A stretch of DNA of 64,000 bases from Bremerella cremea (GCF_003335505.1 NZ_QPEX01000046.1:454902-518901); one strand, 5' to 3'. Counted from the first letter of the stretch, positions 45,488 through 54,415 are shown. Translations and numbers: made by a program. The notes: generated by a model not told the origin, from the letters alone.

Positions 45488-46693
45488 ATGGCCAACTCTT
45501 GGAGCTTTTTCTCGGCGGGTCAGTTTACGTTCGGTTGCGGTTCGCGACACGAACTAGGCAAGCACGCCGTGCGGCGCGGCTATCGTAAGGTGTTGATCGT
45601 CACCGATTCAACCCTTTCCGGTTTGGGCATGATCCAGCCGCTGCACGACGACCTGAGCGAGCATGGCGTGCAAGTCGAAGTCTTCGACGGCAGCGAGGCT
45701 GAGCCTGATTTGTCGATCGCCCAGAATGCCGCCTTCGTGGCGACGACCTTTCAACCGGATGCCATTTTAGGCCTCGGCGGTGGCAGCAATATCGACCTGG
45801 CCAAGGTCACCTCGGTGCTGGCCACACACGGTGGCGAACCTCAGGACTACTTCGGTTGGGACAACGTACCAGGCCCGATCACACCAGTAATCGCCCTACC
45901 CACGACTGCCGGAACCGGCAGCGAGGTCTCGCAATCGGCCGTCCTGACCGATCGCGCGGCAAACATGAAAGTCAGTATTCTTAGCCAGTTCATGCGACCG
46001 GCGCTGGCAATTGTCGACCCAGAACTGACCTTCAGTTGCCCCAAGCAGATCACCGCCGATAGCGGGATCGATGCGTTGACCCATGCGGTCGAAGCGTATC
46101 TTTCCAAAGATGCCAAAGAGATTGCCGCCCAACCCGGCGAAGCAATTCCATACAGCGGCTGCACGCCGATTGGCGAATTGATGGCCGAGGAAGCCATTGC
46201 CTTGGTCGGGCGGTATCTGCCTGCCGCCGTTCACGAGCCCCACAACCAAGTCGCCCGCGAAAAGATGGCCCTGGCAGCGTCACTCGCCGGGCTGGCGTTT
46301 TCCAACTGCGGCGTCGCGGTCGTGCATGCGTTGGAATACCCCATTGGTGGCCGCGTGCATTGCAGCCACGGAGCCGGCAACGGGCTGCTGCTGCCGTACG
46401 TTATGCGGTACAACTTGCCTCAGCGAGAAGAAAAGCTGGCCCGCATTGCTCAGCTGTTAAACCCGATTGGCGATCACGGTAGCGATATGGAAGCCGCCTT
46501 GGTGGCAATTCGCGAAGTCGAACAACTGAAAAGCTTGATCGGCATTCCTGAGAAGTTGAGCACGCTGGGCGTAACCGAAGCGATGCTGCCGGAGTTCGCC
46601 GACAAATCGTTCGCGATTTCCCGGTTAATGAACATCAATCCCCGCACCCCCACGCGTGACGATCTGCTACAAATTCTGCGAGACGCTCTGTGA
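45488..46693 (+). CDS. Iron-containing alcohol dehydrogenase
   Basis: A 401-residue NAD(P)-dependent dehydrogenase of the group III (iron-type) family. The nucleotide site is DAILGLGGGSNIDLAK. The mid signature TTAGTGSEVSQSAVLTD and the metal-ligand regions DPELTFSCP, GIDALTHAVEAYLSK and VHCSHGAGNGLLLPY are intact. It may reduce aldehydes or act on small alcohols; the substrate is not evident. It follows the small hypothetical gene closely. Confidence 0.93.
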   Translation: MANSWSFFSAGQFTFGCGSRHELGKHAVRRGYRKVLIVTDSTLSGLGMIQPLHDDLSEHGVQVEVFDGSEAEPDLSIAQNAAFVATTFQPDAILGLGGGSNIDLAKVTSVLATHGGEPQDYFGWDNVPGPITPVIALPTTAGTGSEVSQSAVLTDRAANMKVSILSQFMRPALAIVDPELTFSCPKQITADSGIDALTHAVEAYLSKDAKEIAAQPGEAIPYSGCTPIGELMAEEAIALVGRYLPAAVHEPHNQVAREKMALAASLAGLAFSNCGVAVVHALEYPIGGRVHCSHGAGNGLLLPYVMRYNLPQREEKLARIAQLLNPIGDHGSDMEAALVAIREVEQLKSLIGIPEKLSTLGVTEAMLPEFADKSFAISRLMNINPRTPTRDDLLQILRDAL

Positions 46694-46775
46694 CCTGCCG
46701 GTTGTTACCGAAGGGGGATTGGCATAGAACGTAGGGTTCTCATACGAATACGAGTGTTTTGTCCGATCTGAATGG

Positions 46776-46855
46776 ACCGGTGCGATGCTCTGTGTCTGCG
46801 TGAGGATACGAAGTGGAGAAGAGCATGCCGACGAAGACGACGGCATGGCACCGGT
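46776..46855. repeat. REP-like palindrome, full copy
   Basis: Ends are ACCGGTGC (46776-46783) and its complement GCACCGGT (46848-46855). The right arm keeps the hairpin CATGCCG...CGGCATG; the left arm is partly decayed. It lies between the alcohol dehydrogenase gene and the isomerase gene. Confidence 0.8.
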
Positions 46856-46924
46856 TACCCCACGCCAATTTTCACCGCTTATCCTAGCTTTCTCTCGCTG
46901 AGAGTGGGCGATTTCGAGACGCTT

Positions 46925-47752
46925 ATGTTCCGCTACGCTATCTGCAACGAGACCTATCAAGATTGGCCGTTCAAGAATGCTTTGTCCCACGCCAAAGAAG
47001 CTGGGTACAGCGCAATCGAGATCGCTCCATTCACTCTCGCCCAAACGGCTTACGACGTATCGCCCAAGACGCGCGCGAGAATACGCGAAGAAATCGCCGA
47101 TACCGAGATCGACGTGGTAGGGCTGCATTGGCTGCTGGCCAAGACCGAAGGCTTTTATCTTACCACCCCAGACAACGACGTTCGGAAAAAGACAAGCGAC
47201 TATTTCTGCGAGCTGGCCCGCCTTTGCCGCGACTTAGGTGGCAGCATCATGGTTCTCGGCAGCCCCCAGCAGCGGAACTTGTTGCCCGGCGTCAGCGAAT
47301 CGGAAGCAATGCGATTGGCGGCCGACTGTATCCGCCGCGCGATGCCCACCCTAGAGCAATGCGAAGTGACGCTGGCCCTGGAACCCCTCGGCCCCGCCGA
47401 AGGGGACTTTTTGAATACGGCCGAGAAGGGGATGGAATTGATGGACCTGATCGATTCGCCGAACTGCAAAATCCATCTCGACGTAAAAGCGATGTCCGCG
47501 GAAGAAAAACCGATTCCGCAAATCATTCGCGAAACGGCTCCGCACATCGCCCACTTCCACGCCAACGATCCCAACAAACGTGGGCCAGGCATGGGCGACG
47601 TCGATTTTGCCCCGATTTTCCAAACCCTGAAGGAAGTCGGCTACAATGGTTGGGTCTCGGTCGAAGTCTTCGACTACGAGCCCGGCATCGAATCGCTGGT
47701 CAAAGACAGCATCGCATACATGCACAAGTGCGAATCGGTGTTGCCTTCGTAG
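46925..47752 (+). CDS. Sugar phosphate isomerase/epimerase-type TIM barrel protein
   Basis: A 275-residue AP-endonuclease-2/xylose-isomerase-like barrel. Metal-ligand regions are present in the expected order: AIEIAPF, VVGLHWLLAKTEG, LALEPLGPAEGDF, KIHLDVKAM, HFHANDPNKRGPGMGDVDF and WVSVEVFDYEPG. Planctomycetes encode many paralogues for sugar breakdown; the substrate is unknown. The start at 46925 gives MFRYAICNETYQDW, the usual beginning. The gene stands between two copies of the dispersed palindrome. Confidence 0.9.
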   Translation: MFRYAICNETYQDWPFKNALSHAKEAGYSAIEIAPFTLAQTAYDVSPKTRARIREEIADTEIDVVGLHWLLAKTEGFYLTTPDNDVRKKTSDYFCELARLCRDLGGSIMVLGSPQQRNLLPGVSESEAMRLAADCIRRAMPTLEQCEVTLALEPLGPAEGDFLNTAEKGMELMDLIDSPNCKIHLDVKAMSAEEKPIPQIIRETAPHIAHFHANDPNKRGPGMGDVDFAPIFQTLKEVGYNGWVSVEVFDYEPGIESLVKDSIAYMHKCESVLPS

Positions 47753-47792
47753 GCGATAGCCAGCCCGCTAGCGATGGTGTCCTGTGTGGATG

Positions 47793-47865
47793 GGTGCCAT
47801 GCTCTCGTCTTCGTGAGCATGCGAAGCAGAGCAACGCATGCCCACGAAAATGAAAAGCGGGCACC
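47793..47865. repeat. REP-like palindrome, full copy
   Basis: GGTGCC (47793) and GGCACC (47860-47865) bound the element. The left hairpin CATGCTC, TCGTCTTCGT, GAGCATG is perfect, and the right arm is decayed. It fills the gap between the isomerase gene and thyA. Confidence 0.82.
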
Positions 47866-47905
47866 TGAGTTGTTATTTCCCTAGTTTTGTTCGCAGCCAT
47901 TTACG

Positions 47906-48700
47906 ATGCAGCAGTATCTCAACTTGATGCGGCGGATTCTTGATGAATGCGCCGAGAAACACGATCGCACCGGCACCGGCACGCTCAGCGTGTTCGGCCA
48001 TCAAATGCGGTTCGACCTCGCCCAAGGTTTCCCCGCCGTTACCACTAAAAAGCTGCACCTGAGATCGATCATTCACGAACTGTTATGGTTCCTGCAAGGC
48101 GATACGAACATTCGTTATCTGCGCGAGAACAAGGTTTCGATCTGGGACGAATGGGCCGACGAAGAAGGCAACCTCGGCCCCGTTTATGGCAAACAGTGGC
48201 GCAGCTGGCAAACCCCCAGTGGCCAGTCGGTCGACCAAATAACGCAGTTGGTCGAGCAGATTAAAACCAATCCCGACTCGCGACGGCTCATTGTCTCGGC
48301 CTGGAATGTGGCGGACGTTCCCCACATGGCGTTGCCGCCGTGCCACTTGCTGTTTCAATTTTACGTGGCCAACGGAAAGCTCTCGTGCCAGCTGTATCAG
48401 CGTAGCGCCGATGTGTTCTTGGGCGTGCCGTTTAACATCGCTTCGTACGCGTTGTTGACGATGATGATCGCCCAGGTCACCGATCTTCAGCTTGGTGACT
48501 TTGTTCACACGTTTGGAGATGCCCATCTTTATCTGAATCACCTGGAACAGACCAAGCTGCAACTCTCGCGCGAGCCTCGTCCGTTGCCGACGATGAAGAT
48601 CAATCCCGAGGTGAAGGACTTGTTCGCGTTTCGGTTCGAAGACTTCGAATTGCAAAACTACGACCCGCATCCCCATATTTCCGCCCCGGTGGCCGTATGA
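47906..48700 (+). CDS. thyA: Thymidylate synthase ThyA
   Basis: Makes dTMP from dUMP with methylene-tetrahydrofolate. The 264-residue length equals that of E. coli ThyA. The catalytic cysteine is C146 in LPPCHLLFQFYV. The phosphate-binding and folate motifs DRTGTGTLSVFG, HELLWFLQGDTN, GPVYGKQWRSW, QRSADVFLGVPFNIASYA and HTFGDAHLYLNHL are intact. It overlaps folA by four bases (ATGA), so the enzyme that regenerates its folate product is translated with it. Confidence 0.98.
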   Translation: MQQYLNLMRRILDECAEKHDRTGTGTLSVFGHQMRFDLAQGFPAVTTKKLHLRSIIHELLWFLQGDTNIRYLRENKVSIWDEWADEEGNLGPVYGKQWRSWQTPSGQSVDQITQLVEQIKTNPDSRRLIVSAWNVADVPHMALPPCHLLFQFYVANGKLSCQLYQRSADVFLGVPFNIASYALLTMMIAQVTDLQLGDFVHTFGDAHLYLNHLEQTKLQLSREPRPLPTMKINPEVKDLFAFRFEDFELQNYDPHPHISAPVAV

Positions 48701-49197
48701 GAATCTCGCTGATTGTCGCGGCCAGCCAAGACTGGGTGATCGGTCGCGAGGGGGACATGCCGTGGCGTTTGTCGCATGATTTGAAACGCTTCAAAAGCCT
48801 GACCATGGGGCATCCGATGATCATGGGTCGCAAGACGTACGAATCGATCGGACGCTTGCTGCCAGGCCGCACAACGATTATCGTCACCCGCGATCCCAAC
48901 TATGCGGTAGAAGGAGCCGTGATCGCCCACAACGTGGCCGATGCCATCGCGGCCTGTCACGCAGCAGACGAAGCGTTTGTGGTTGGCGGAGCGGAAATCT
49001 ATCAGGCCCTGCTCCCCAAGGTGACACGACTCTATCTCACCAAAGTACAGGCCCTGATTCCCGACGGCGACACGCATTTCCCTGTGCTGAACTTCGCCGA
49101 GTGGGAACTCGAATCTTCGGAAGAGATTCCGGCCGACGAGAAGAACCAGTACGCGACCAGTTTCGAAGTGTGGGATCGCCTGCCGACTGCTGGTTGA
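48697..49197 (+). CDS. folA: Dihydrofolate reductase FolA
   Basis: Reduces dihydrofolate with NADPH. The 166-residue protein shows ISLIVAASQDWVIGREGDMP, the active-site WRLSHDLKRFK, MIMGRKTYESIGRLLPGRT and FVVGGAEIYQALLP, all typical. It begins inside the thyA stop codon. Confidence 0.97.
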   Translation: MRISLIVAASQDWVIGREGDMPWRLSHDLKRFKSLTMGHPMIMGRKTYESIGRLLPGRTTIIVTRDPNYAVEGAVIAHNVADAIAACHAADEAFVVGGAEIYQALLPKVTRLYLTKVQALIPDGDTHFPVLNFAEWELESSEEIPADEKNQYATSFEVWDRLPTAG

Positions 49198-49262
49198 TTT
49201 ATGCGAAGGTGTAAATGACACCTTTTTCAAGTCTGATTTCAGCTCCGATCTTGAAAACGCTT

Positions 49263-50165
49263 TTACTCTGCCAGGAAGGTGGACTGCTTCAAGCGTTTTC
49301 CCTTGGCTGTGCTGGGGGCGCTGGTCAGGGGGTTTTCGGAACCGACCAGCGCGTCGCCAACCTCGACTTTATCAAGACGTTTGCGAACCTGATTGGCGTA
49401 ATCTTCCGAGAGTTCGTAGCCCACGAACTCGCGGCCCAGCTTTTTCGCCGTGATCAAGGTCGAGCCACTGCCGGCAAAGGGATCCATCACCACTTCCCCT
49501 TCGTTCGAGCAAGTCTTGATGATGCGTCCTAACAGTTGCTCAGGCATTTGGCAGCCATGGAACCCGGCCCGCTCTTTGAAGGTTCCGGCCACGCGGGGGA
49601 AGTACCACGTATCTTCCTCGCTGCTGAAGCTTTCTGGGACGTCCTGGGGCCGCAAGATCCAGGTATCGTCAGGAACGCGTCCTTTCGGGTTGGCTCGTTT
49701 GTCGCCGTAAACCAACATGCGGGCACTGGGAACGCGGATTTCCTGGTCGTTGAACGTGAACTTCTTGGCGTTCTTGGTGAAATAAAAGATATGGGCGTGG
49801 CTGCGGGTGAACTTGCTTTTGCAGTGAACGCCAAAGGTGTAATACCACACCACCCAATTGCGACAATGAAAACCCAGCGTGCGTGTGGCCAGAACCTTGA
49901 GCTCTGCTGCGAACTCGTCTCCAATGGCCAACCAAAACGCGCCGTTAGGCTTCAGCACGCGGTGGACCTCTTTCATCCACGCTTCGCTCCAGTCGAGATA
50001 CTCGTCAACGGTCCGCCGATCGTCGTAAACATCGTACTTATACCCGATGTTAAAAGGAGGATCCGCGAAAGCCAAGTCGATCGAGCCTTCTGGTAATTGT
50101 TGCATCTGGGCAATGCAATCGCCGGTCGTAAGTCCAGAAGTGGGGATCTCCATCGGCTTAGTCAT
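49263..50165 (-). CDS. Orphan DNA (adenine-N6 or cytosine-N4) methyltransferase
   Basis: A 300-residue beta-class methyltransferase. The catalytic motif DPPF is at residues 35-38 (LAFADPPFNIGY), and the AdoMet-binding motif DPFAGSGSTLITA lies near residue 235, followed by GYELSEDYA. This motif order defines the beta class. Strong GGAGG ten bases before the ATG sets the start. No restriction endonuclease lies beside it, so it is probably a solitary, perhaps regulatory, methyltransferase. Whether the target base is A or C cannot be told from DPPF alone. Confidence 0.92.
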   Translation of the reverse strand: MTKPMEIPTSGLTTGDCIAQMQQLPEGSIDLAFADPPFNIGYKYDVYDDRRTVDEYLDWSEAWMKEVHRVLKPNGAFWLAIGDEFAAELKVLATRTLGFHCRNWVVWYYTFGVHCKSKFTRSHAHIFYFTKNAKKFTFNDQEIRVPSARMLVYGDKRANPKGRVPDDTWILRPQDVPESFSSEEDTWYFPRVAGTFKERAGFHGCQMPEQLLGRIIKTCSNEGEVVMDPFAGSGSTLITAKKLGREFVGYELSEDYANQVRKRLDKVEVGDALVGSENPLTSAPSTAKGKRLKQSTFLAE

Positions 50166-50392
50166 ACCTGCTTTCCTCCGGCGGTGACAGTTCGCGAAAC
50201 GAAGCACATTTTACCCCTGTCGGCCCCCTTTCGGCAGCCATCAAAACGCGCAACCCAGCAGAAACACGCTTGAACTTCTGAGAAACCTACCAAGCTTTTG
50301 AAATCAGGGAGTTGACCGACCCATTTCGGTAGAGGATGTTAGAAAAAACGCTCCATTTCTCGCGTTGTACTTTTATCTAGAAAAGTCCTCTC

Positions 50393-50773
50393 ATGAATGA
50401 TGCTCCTACTGACCTGGTTCACCACAACGTAATTGACGAAGTTTTAGTGCTCACACCTCAGGTCGAGCAAATGCGGGAGACCGATGACTGCTATGCGATT
50501 CGTGACGGCATGGCCCATTACGCACAAAGCGTCCCTCACCGCTGCTTGGTGATCGACATGAACAAGGTGAACTTCGTCAGCAGTACCGGTATTCTGGCCT
50601 TTCTCAATCTTCGCCGCTGCGTGCCCAACCCGGACGAGCGGATCATGTTTTGCAATCTTTCGGAAGATTTAGAGGGCATGTTTCGGATCTGCAAAATGAT
50701 CTCGGACGACCCAAGCAGCCCGTCACCTTTCCGGCATGCCGATAGCCTTGAGTCGGCCATATCCAGTGCCTAA
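50393..50773 (+). CDS. STAS-domain anti-sigma-factor antagonist-like protein
   Basis: A 126-residue single STAS domain. The expected phosphorylation-site region is VNFVSSTGILAFLNLRR, where the second serine aligns with the SpoIIAA phosphoserine. The sequence around RCLVIDMNKVNF fits the strand before it. No anti-sigma kinase or phosphatase is adjacent. Confidence 0.85.
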   Translation: MNDAPTDLVHHNVIDEVLVLTPQVEQMRETDDCYAIRDGMAHYAQSVPHRCLVIDMNKVNFVSSTGILAFLNLRRCVPNPDERIMFCNLSEDLEGMFRICKMISDDPSSPSPFRHADSLESAISSA

Positions 50774-50953
50774 TCTTGCGCTAGCGGCGGTTATTGGTTG
50801 CGCCTACCTAAGGTAAGAGAGTTGCGGGAAAGCGTTTTCATTTGTAGCTTTATAGGGAGATCGCTCTATTCTTTCAGGCCCGCTAGAGGTCGTCGTTTCC
50901 CGTGAGGACGGCCTTACTCGCCTACGTTTATTTAAGTAAGGCCTCTCACCCTC

Positions 50954-51331
50954 ATGCCCGACCTCCTGCTTGAAGCCATTAACCCTGTGTTGCCCTCGCG
51001 CGACGTGAAGAAGTCGATCCAGTTTTATGTCGAAAAGCTGGGCTTCAGCGTATCGTTCCAAGATGCCGACGACCCACGCTATGCCGCAGTGGGGCGCGAT
51101 CGGATTGAGATTCATCTCCGCTGGCACGATTCGTCCAGTTGGGATCGTGTCGAGCGTCCGAACATTCGTATTGCCGTGTGCGATGTCGAACACTTGTACA
51201 GCGTTTTTCAACCGCTGGGCATTTTCGCCTCCGACACCACCCTGCGCGACACGGCGTTCGGAACGCGTGAGTTTGGCTTCTTCGATCCCGATGGCAACTT
51301 GCTGACGTTTTATTCCGACCTAGGGGAGTAA
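50954..51331 (+). CDS. VOC-family (glyoxalase/bleomycin-resistance-like) protein
   Basis: A 125-residue vicinal-oxygen-chelate fold protein. It starts LEAINPVLPSRDVKKSIQFY and ends with FGFFDPDGNLLTFYS, the typical final strand. The spacing of H/E residues resembles bleomycin-resistance-type binding proteins more than glyoxalase I. Substrate unknown; drug-resistance activity should not be assumed. Confidence 0.88.
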   Translation: MPDLLLEAINPVLPSRDVKKSIQFYVEKLGFSVSFQDADDPRYAAVGRDRIEIHLRWHDSSSWDRVERPNIRIAVCDVEHLYSVFQPLGIFASDTTLRDTAFGTREFGFFDPDGNLLTFYSDLGE

Positions 51332-51391
51332 CAAGAAGCCACCGGTGTCTTCCCTGGTTCTTCCATCCGGAGAGGTCCACTTCAGCCTACG

Positions 51392-51907
51392 ATGACCCAT
51401 CCTCCGGTACCGTCGATTTCGTGGACAAAACGCTTGCTCTACTTGGGCTGCGCGGGGTTCTTCTTTGGTTTGGCGATTCTCGGGATGATCTTACCGATCG
51501 TCCCGGCAACGCCCTTCTTGCTGGTGACCAGCTATTTTCTGGTCCGGTCGTTCCCCAAGCTGAACGACCGGCTGCTCGATTTGCCCTACTTCGGTCCCAT
51601 TTTGTACGACTGGGAAGTACGGAAGGGGATCAAGACGAGCGTCAAAATTCAGGCCATCGCCACGGTTGTTTTAGGTTGGGGAATTTCGATTTGGCTATTC
51701 CCCATTCCGGTCTGGGCGTTGGTGCTGATGGCCGTGCTGGTGGTGATTGGGATTGCGGTGATTTACCGTGTCCCAGAACCGCGCGATCTGGCAGAGGCCC
51801 CAGCAGAATCAGCCCTCGACAAGCCGCAGCCAAAATCTCCCGACTCCGAACCCACCTATGCCTCGCCGCAGGAAGTCGACTCGCTTCCCAGAGATTCGCA
51901 AACTTGA
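51392..51907 (+). CDS. DUF454 (YbaN-like) inner membrane protein
   Basis: A 171-residue protein with membrane segments at about residues 15-47 (two close helices) and 88-125. The family motif GMILPIVPATPFLLVTSYFL followed by FGPILYDWEVRKGIKTSVKI is intact. The C-terminal 40 residues are polar and Pro/Ser-rich, longer than in E. coli YbaN. Function unknown in the family. Confidence 0.9.
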   Translation: MTHPPVPSISWTKRLLYLGCAGFFFGLAILGMILPIVPATPFLLVTSYFLVRSFPKLNDRLLDLPYFGPILYDWEVRKGIKTSVKIQAIATVVLGWGISIWLFPIPVWALVLMAVLVVIGIAVIYRVPEPRDLAEAPAESALDKPQPKSPDSEPTYASPQEVDSLPRDSQT

Positions 51908-51929
51908 AGCGACGTTTGTTGGCAAGCTG

Positions 51930-52127
51930 CTAAGCAATGCCAACCTGTTGCAGAGCCAAGTAAAACAGCAGTGCAATCCACAGCGCCGCGACCACCACCA
52001 TCGCCACCAGAAACCCTAGATGGGGCTTGGGCGGGTTGTTGGTCGGAAGAAACGTGGGCACCGTATGGGGTTGCTCCGGAGGATGTGATTGCCGCGTTTT
52101 CTTCTTCTCTTGCTTGGCCGCCGTCAT
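51930..52127 (-). CDS. Small tail-anchored membrane protein
   Basis: A 65-residue protein with a basic, proline-rich N-terminus (KQEKKKTRQSHPPEQP) and one C-terminal membrane helix (GFLVAMVVVAALWIALLFYL). It begins one base after the stop of the Minf_1886 gene and is the last member of a three-gene operon. Close spacing makes it a real gene despite its size. Function unknown. Confidence 0.7.
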   Translation of the reverse strand: MTAAKQEKKKTRQSHPPEQPHTVPTFLPTNNPPKPHLGFLVAMVVVAALWIALLFYLALQQVGIA

Positions 52128-52128
52128 G

Positions 52129-52629
52129 TTATGCCGGTCCCGATTCTTCCGAGAATTGAAAGTCGAAATTCTTCACGAACGCATCCTCGAAATCGTATTG
52201 ATCGTCGAAATCTTCACGTCGATCGGTCTTCGACTTTTTCATCATGTTGATGCTGATCAAGTTGTAAACAATGTCGCCGAAGTCGCTCGTCGTGTGAATG
52301 CCCCACGAGTTCAGCACCACTTTGGCCAGCAAACCATACTGCTGTGTGGCGTAGTGCCGAATGGCCTGGCAAAGCATCTGACCGGTCAAGTGGCTTTCGG
52401 CTTCTTCTTCCTCTTCCCACCCTTCCACGTCGTCTTCCTCGTCGAAGCACTCTAGGTCGAGGTCTTCGAGATCTTCTTCCTCTTCCTCAGCCAAGTCGTC
52501 TTCCGTTTCTTGCTGTTGAAAACGTTGGCCGTACGAAAGGGCTTCGCGAACGAACTGATACGCTTCCATGCGAAAGCGCTGGTCGTCTTTCAAAAGTTGC
52601 ATGAATGCGGAATAAGTGTCTTCGGACAT
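52129..52629 (-). CDS. Minf_1886-family protein with acidic insert
   Basis: A 166-residue protein matching the Minf_1886 family pattern: RFRMEAYQFVREALSYGQ at the start, HLTGQMLCQAIRHYATQQYG and DFGDIVYNLISINMM in the middle, and REDFDDQYDFEDAF near the end. Between about residues 44 and 78 it holds a very acidic stretch (many Glu/Asp in runs) that most relatives have shorter, as far as I recall. It starts four bases after the PSP1 gene. Function unknown. Confidence 0.88.
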   Translation of the reverse strand: MSEDTYSAFMQLLKDDQRFRMEAYQFVREALSYGQRFQQQETEDDLAEEEEEDLEDLDLECFDEEDDVEGWEEEEEAESHLTGQMLCQAIRHYATQQYGLLAKVVLNSWGIHTTSDFGDIVYNLISINMMKKSKTDRREDFDDQYDFEDAFVKNFDFQFSEESGPA

Positions 52630-52633
52630 GCGT

Positions 52634-53554
52634 TTATTCCTCGCTGACGTCTTGATTGTTAGGGGTGTCGTCGCCTTGATCCTCGCTGCCGGTTTTTTTG
52701 TCGCGACGTTTTCCTCGTCGCGAACTTCCTCCGGGGTTGCCGCTACCCCGTTTTAAAACCGTCAGCACTTCGCTGGCATCGATCATGATGTTGCGGTTGT
52801 CTTCCATCCGCACCAATAGTTGTCCCGCGAGGATCTCGTGATTCAACACGCGTCCGCGTCCGTTGCCGGTCACGATCTCGCTGCCGATCGGGGGCAAGTC
52901 TCGCTGTAATTCTTCGTAGGTATCGTACTCATAACGGAGACAGCATTTCAGCCGCCCGCACCGTCCCGAGATTTTGGTCGGGTCTAGGGTTGCCTTCTGC
53001 AGCTTGGCCATCCGCATCGAGACCGGAGGCATTTCGCTCAGGTGCGTGTTGCAACAAACCGGCTTCCCGCAATCGCCAAAATCGGCGAGCAGCTTGGCTT
53101 CGTCTCGGACACCAATCTGCCGCATTTCGATTCTGGTTTGCAATTCCGAGGCCAGTGCTTTCACCAGATCTCGGAAGTCGACGCGGGCTTCGGCCAGATA
53201 GTAAACGACGACCCGCTCTCCGCCAAATAGATGTTCAATATCCACCAATTGCATCGGCAGATCCATCTCGGAGATGACCCGCCGCACCGTATCGATTTCG
53301 CGGCGGATATCCCCGCTCATGTGCTGCGTTTGCTTTTCGTCTTCTTCCGACATGGCGCGCATGATCGAACCGAAGGCCGGATCGCTCAACTGCTTCACCG
53401 CCTCGTCGGTTGCCTCGCACAAGATATCACCGACTTCTAAACCACGTTTAGTGCGGATGATGACTTTGTCGTCGCGACCATATTCGTCCTTGGCTCGGGC
53501 CGTAAATACGCCCAAAAAACGCATGGCCCCATAGCGAACGATGTACTTCGCCAT
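52634..53554 (-). CDS. PSP1/RicT-domain protein
   Basis: A 306-residue protein with the PSP1 C-terminal domain. Conserved cysteines are in DCGKPVCCNTHL and SGRCGRLKCCLRYE, and LADFGDCGK follows the RicT pattern. In Bacillus, RicT (YaaT) is part of an Fe-S-containing complex acting on RNA processing. The C-terminal 30 residues are charged and disordered (SSRRGKRRDKKTG). The start at 53554 (MAKYIVRYGAM) fits the family; the longer frame to 53614 does not. It is first in an operon with the Minf_1886 gene and a small membrane protein. Confidence 0.9.
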   Translation of the reverse strand: MAKYIVRYGAMRFLGVFTARAKDEYGRDDKVIIRTKRGLEVGDILCEATDEAVKQLSDPAFGSIMRAMSEEDEKQTQHMSGDIRREIDTVRRVISEMDLPMQLVDIEHLFGGERVVVYYLAEARVDFRDLVKALASELQTRIEMRQIGVRDEAKLLADFGDCGKPVCCNTHLSEMPPVSMRMAKLQKATLDPTKISGRCGRLKCCLRYEYDTYEELQRDLPPIGSEIVTGNGRGRVLNHEILAGQLLVRMEDNRNIMIDASEVLTVLKRGSGNPGGSSRRGKRRDKKTGSEDQGDDTPNNQDVSEE

Positions 53555-53752
53555 ACTGGTTTTTGTCTTTTTATATTGCGTCGAGACCGCCCGAAAGTGG
53601 CCCGACAAGCACAAATGCCCCCCAGGCAGCCCTCAGCGAAACCCCGCCAGCGACGTCCTGGATAGCATGGAATAGTTTGGGAAAACCTTCGAAGTATAAC
53701 CGGTTTCAGGCTTTCATTGAAATCTGGGGCAACGTTAACCGCTATCGGAAGG

Positions 53753-54094
53753 TTACGGCAAGATCTCGTCCACATTCTCTGGCGGGCGTCCCAGACGTGC
53801 CTGGTTGCCTACCACGACGATCGGTCGCTCGATGATCTTGGGGTTGGCGACCATCTGGGCAATCGTCTCGGCCTCGCTTTCAGGGCGGGGCAAACCGAGT
53901 GCGGTACGGTCTTTCTGGCGAACCAGTTGCTCGGCTTTCATGCCCAGCTTTTTGAGCAGTTGCTTCAGCGTTTTCTCGTCGATCGGCTCTTTCAAGTACT
54001 CGATCACCTGAGGCTCGATCCCCTGATCGTGCAGCCTGGCCAGGGTTTGACGGCTCTTTGTACAGCGCGGATTGTGATAGATCGTGACCGTCAT
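53753..54094 (-). CDS. ArsC-family protein (arsenate reductase-like)
   Basis: A 113-residue thioredoxin-fold protein of the glutaredoxin-linked ArsC/YffB/Spx group. C11 lies in YHNPRCTKSRQTL, and the C-terminal RPIVVVGNQARLGRPPENV matches ArsC. The arginine following the cis-proline region (ERPIVV) is kept. No arsR, arsB or acr3 gene is nearby, so arsenate reduction is probable from sequence but not supported by context. Confidence 0.88.
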   Translation of the reverse strand: MTVTIYHNPRCTKSRQTLARLHDQGIEPQVIEYLKEPIDEKTLKQLLKKLGMKAEQLVRQKDRTALGLPRPESEAETIAQMVANPKIIERPIVVVGNQARLGRPPENVDEILP

Positions 54095-54415
54095 GATTGA
54101 TCTTAAACGGGGAATTGAAGGGATTTTAGGCAAATTCGATTCGCGGCAGGCTAACCCTGTGTAACCCTTAACAAGGCTTCTGCATCGTAGATTACAACGA
54201 TGTGGGTTTGGCACCATCCGCCTCTTGGCGGTTGTCCCAGCCAGCGCAGCCCCCATAATAAAAGGAAGGCCCCCGGCTTGTGAACCTCGCTGGAATCCGC
54301 AACTCTATGGAGTCGTAACCGGATTTCGCGCGCCACAGGCGGTTCGGCTGAGCGAAATTTTTTCAGACCACTTAAGAAACGTACACCCATATTCATTTGA
54401 TCGGGAGTAGCCATC

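Noticed and set aside
7930..47865. CRISPR-like interpretation of the repeated palindromes
   Set aside because: The copies are kilobases apart, lie singly between genes and are not spaced by uniform unique spacers; no cas gene is present.
49263..50392. Complete restriction-modification system
   Set aside because: No endonuclease-like gene lies next to the methyltransferase; neighbours are folA and a STAS protein.
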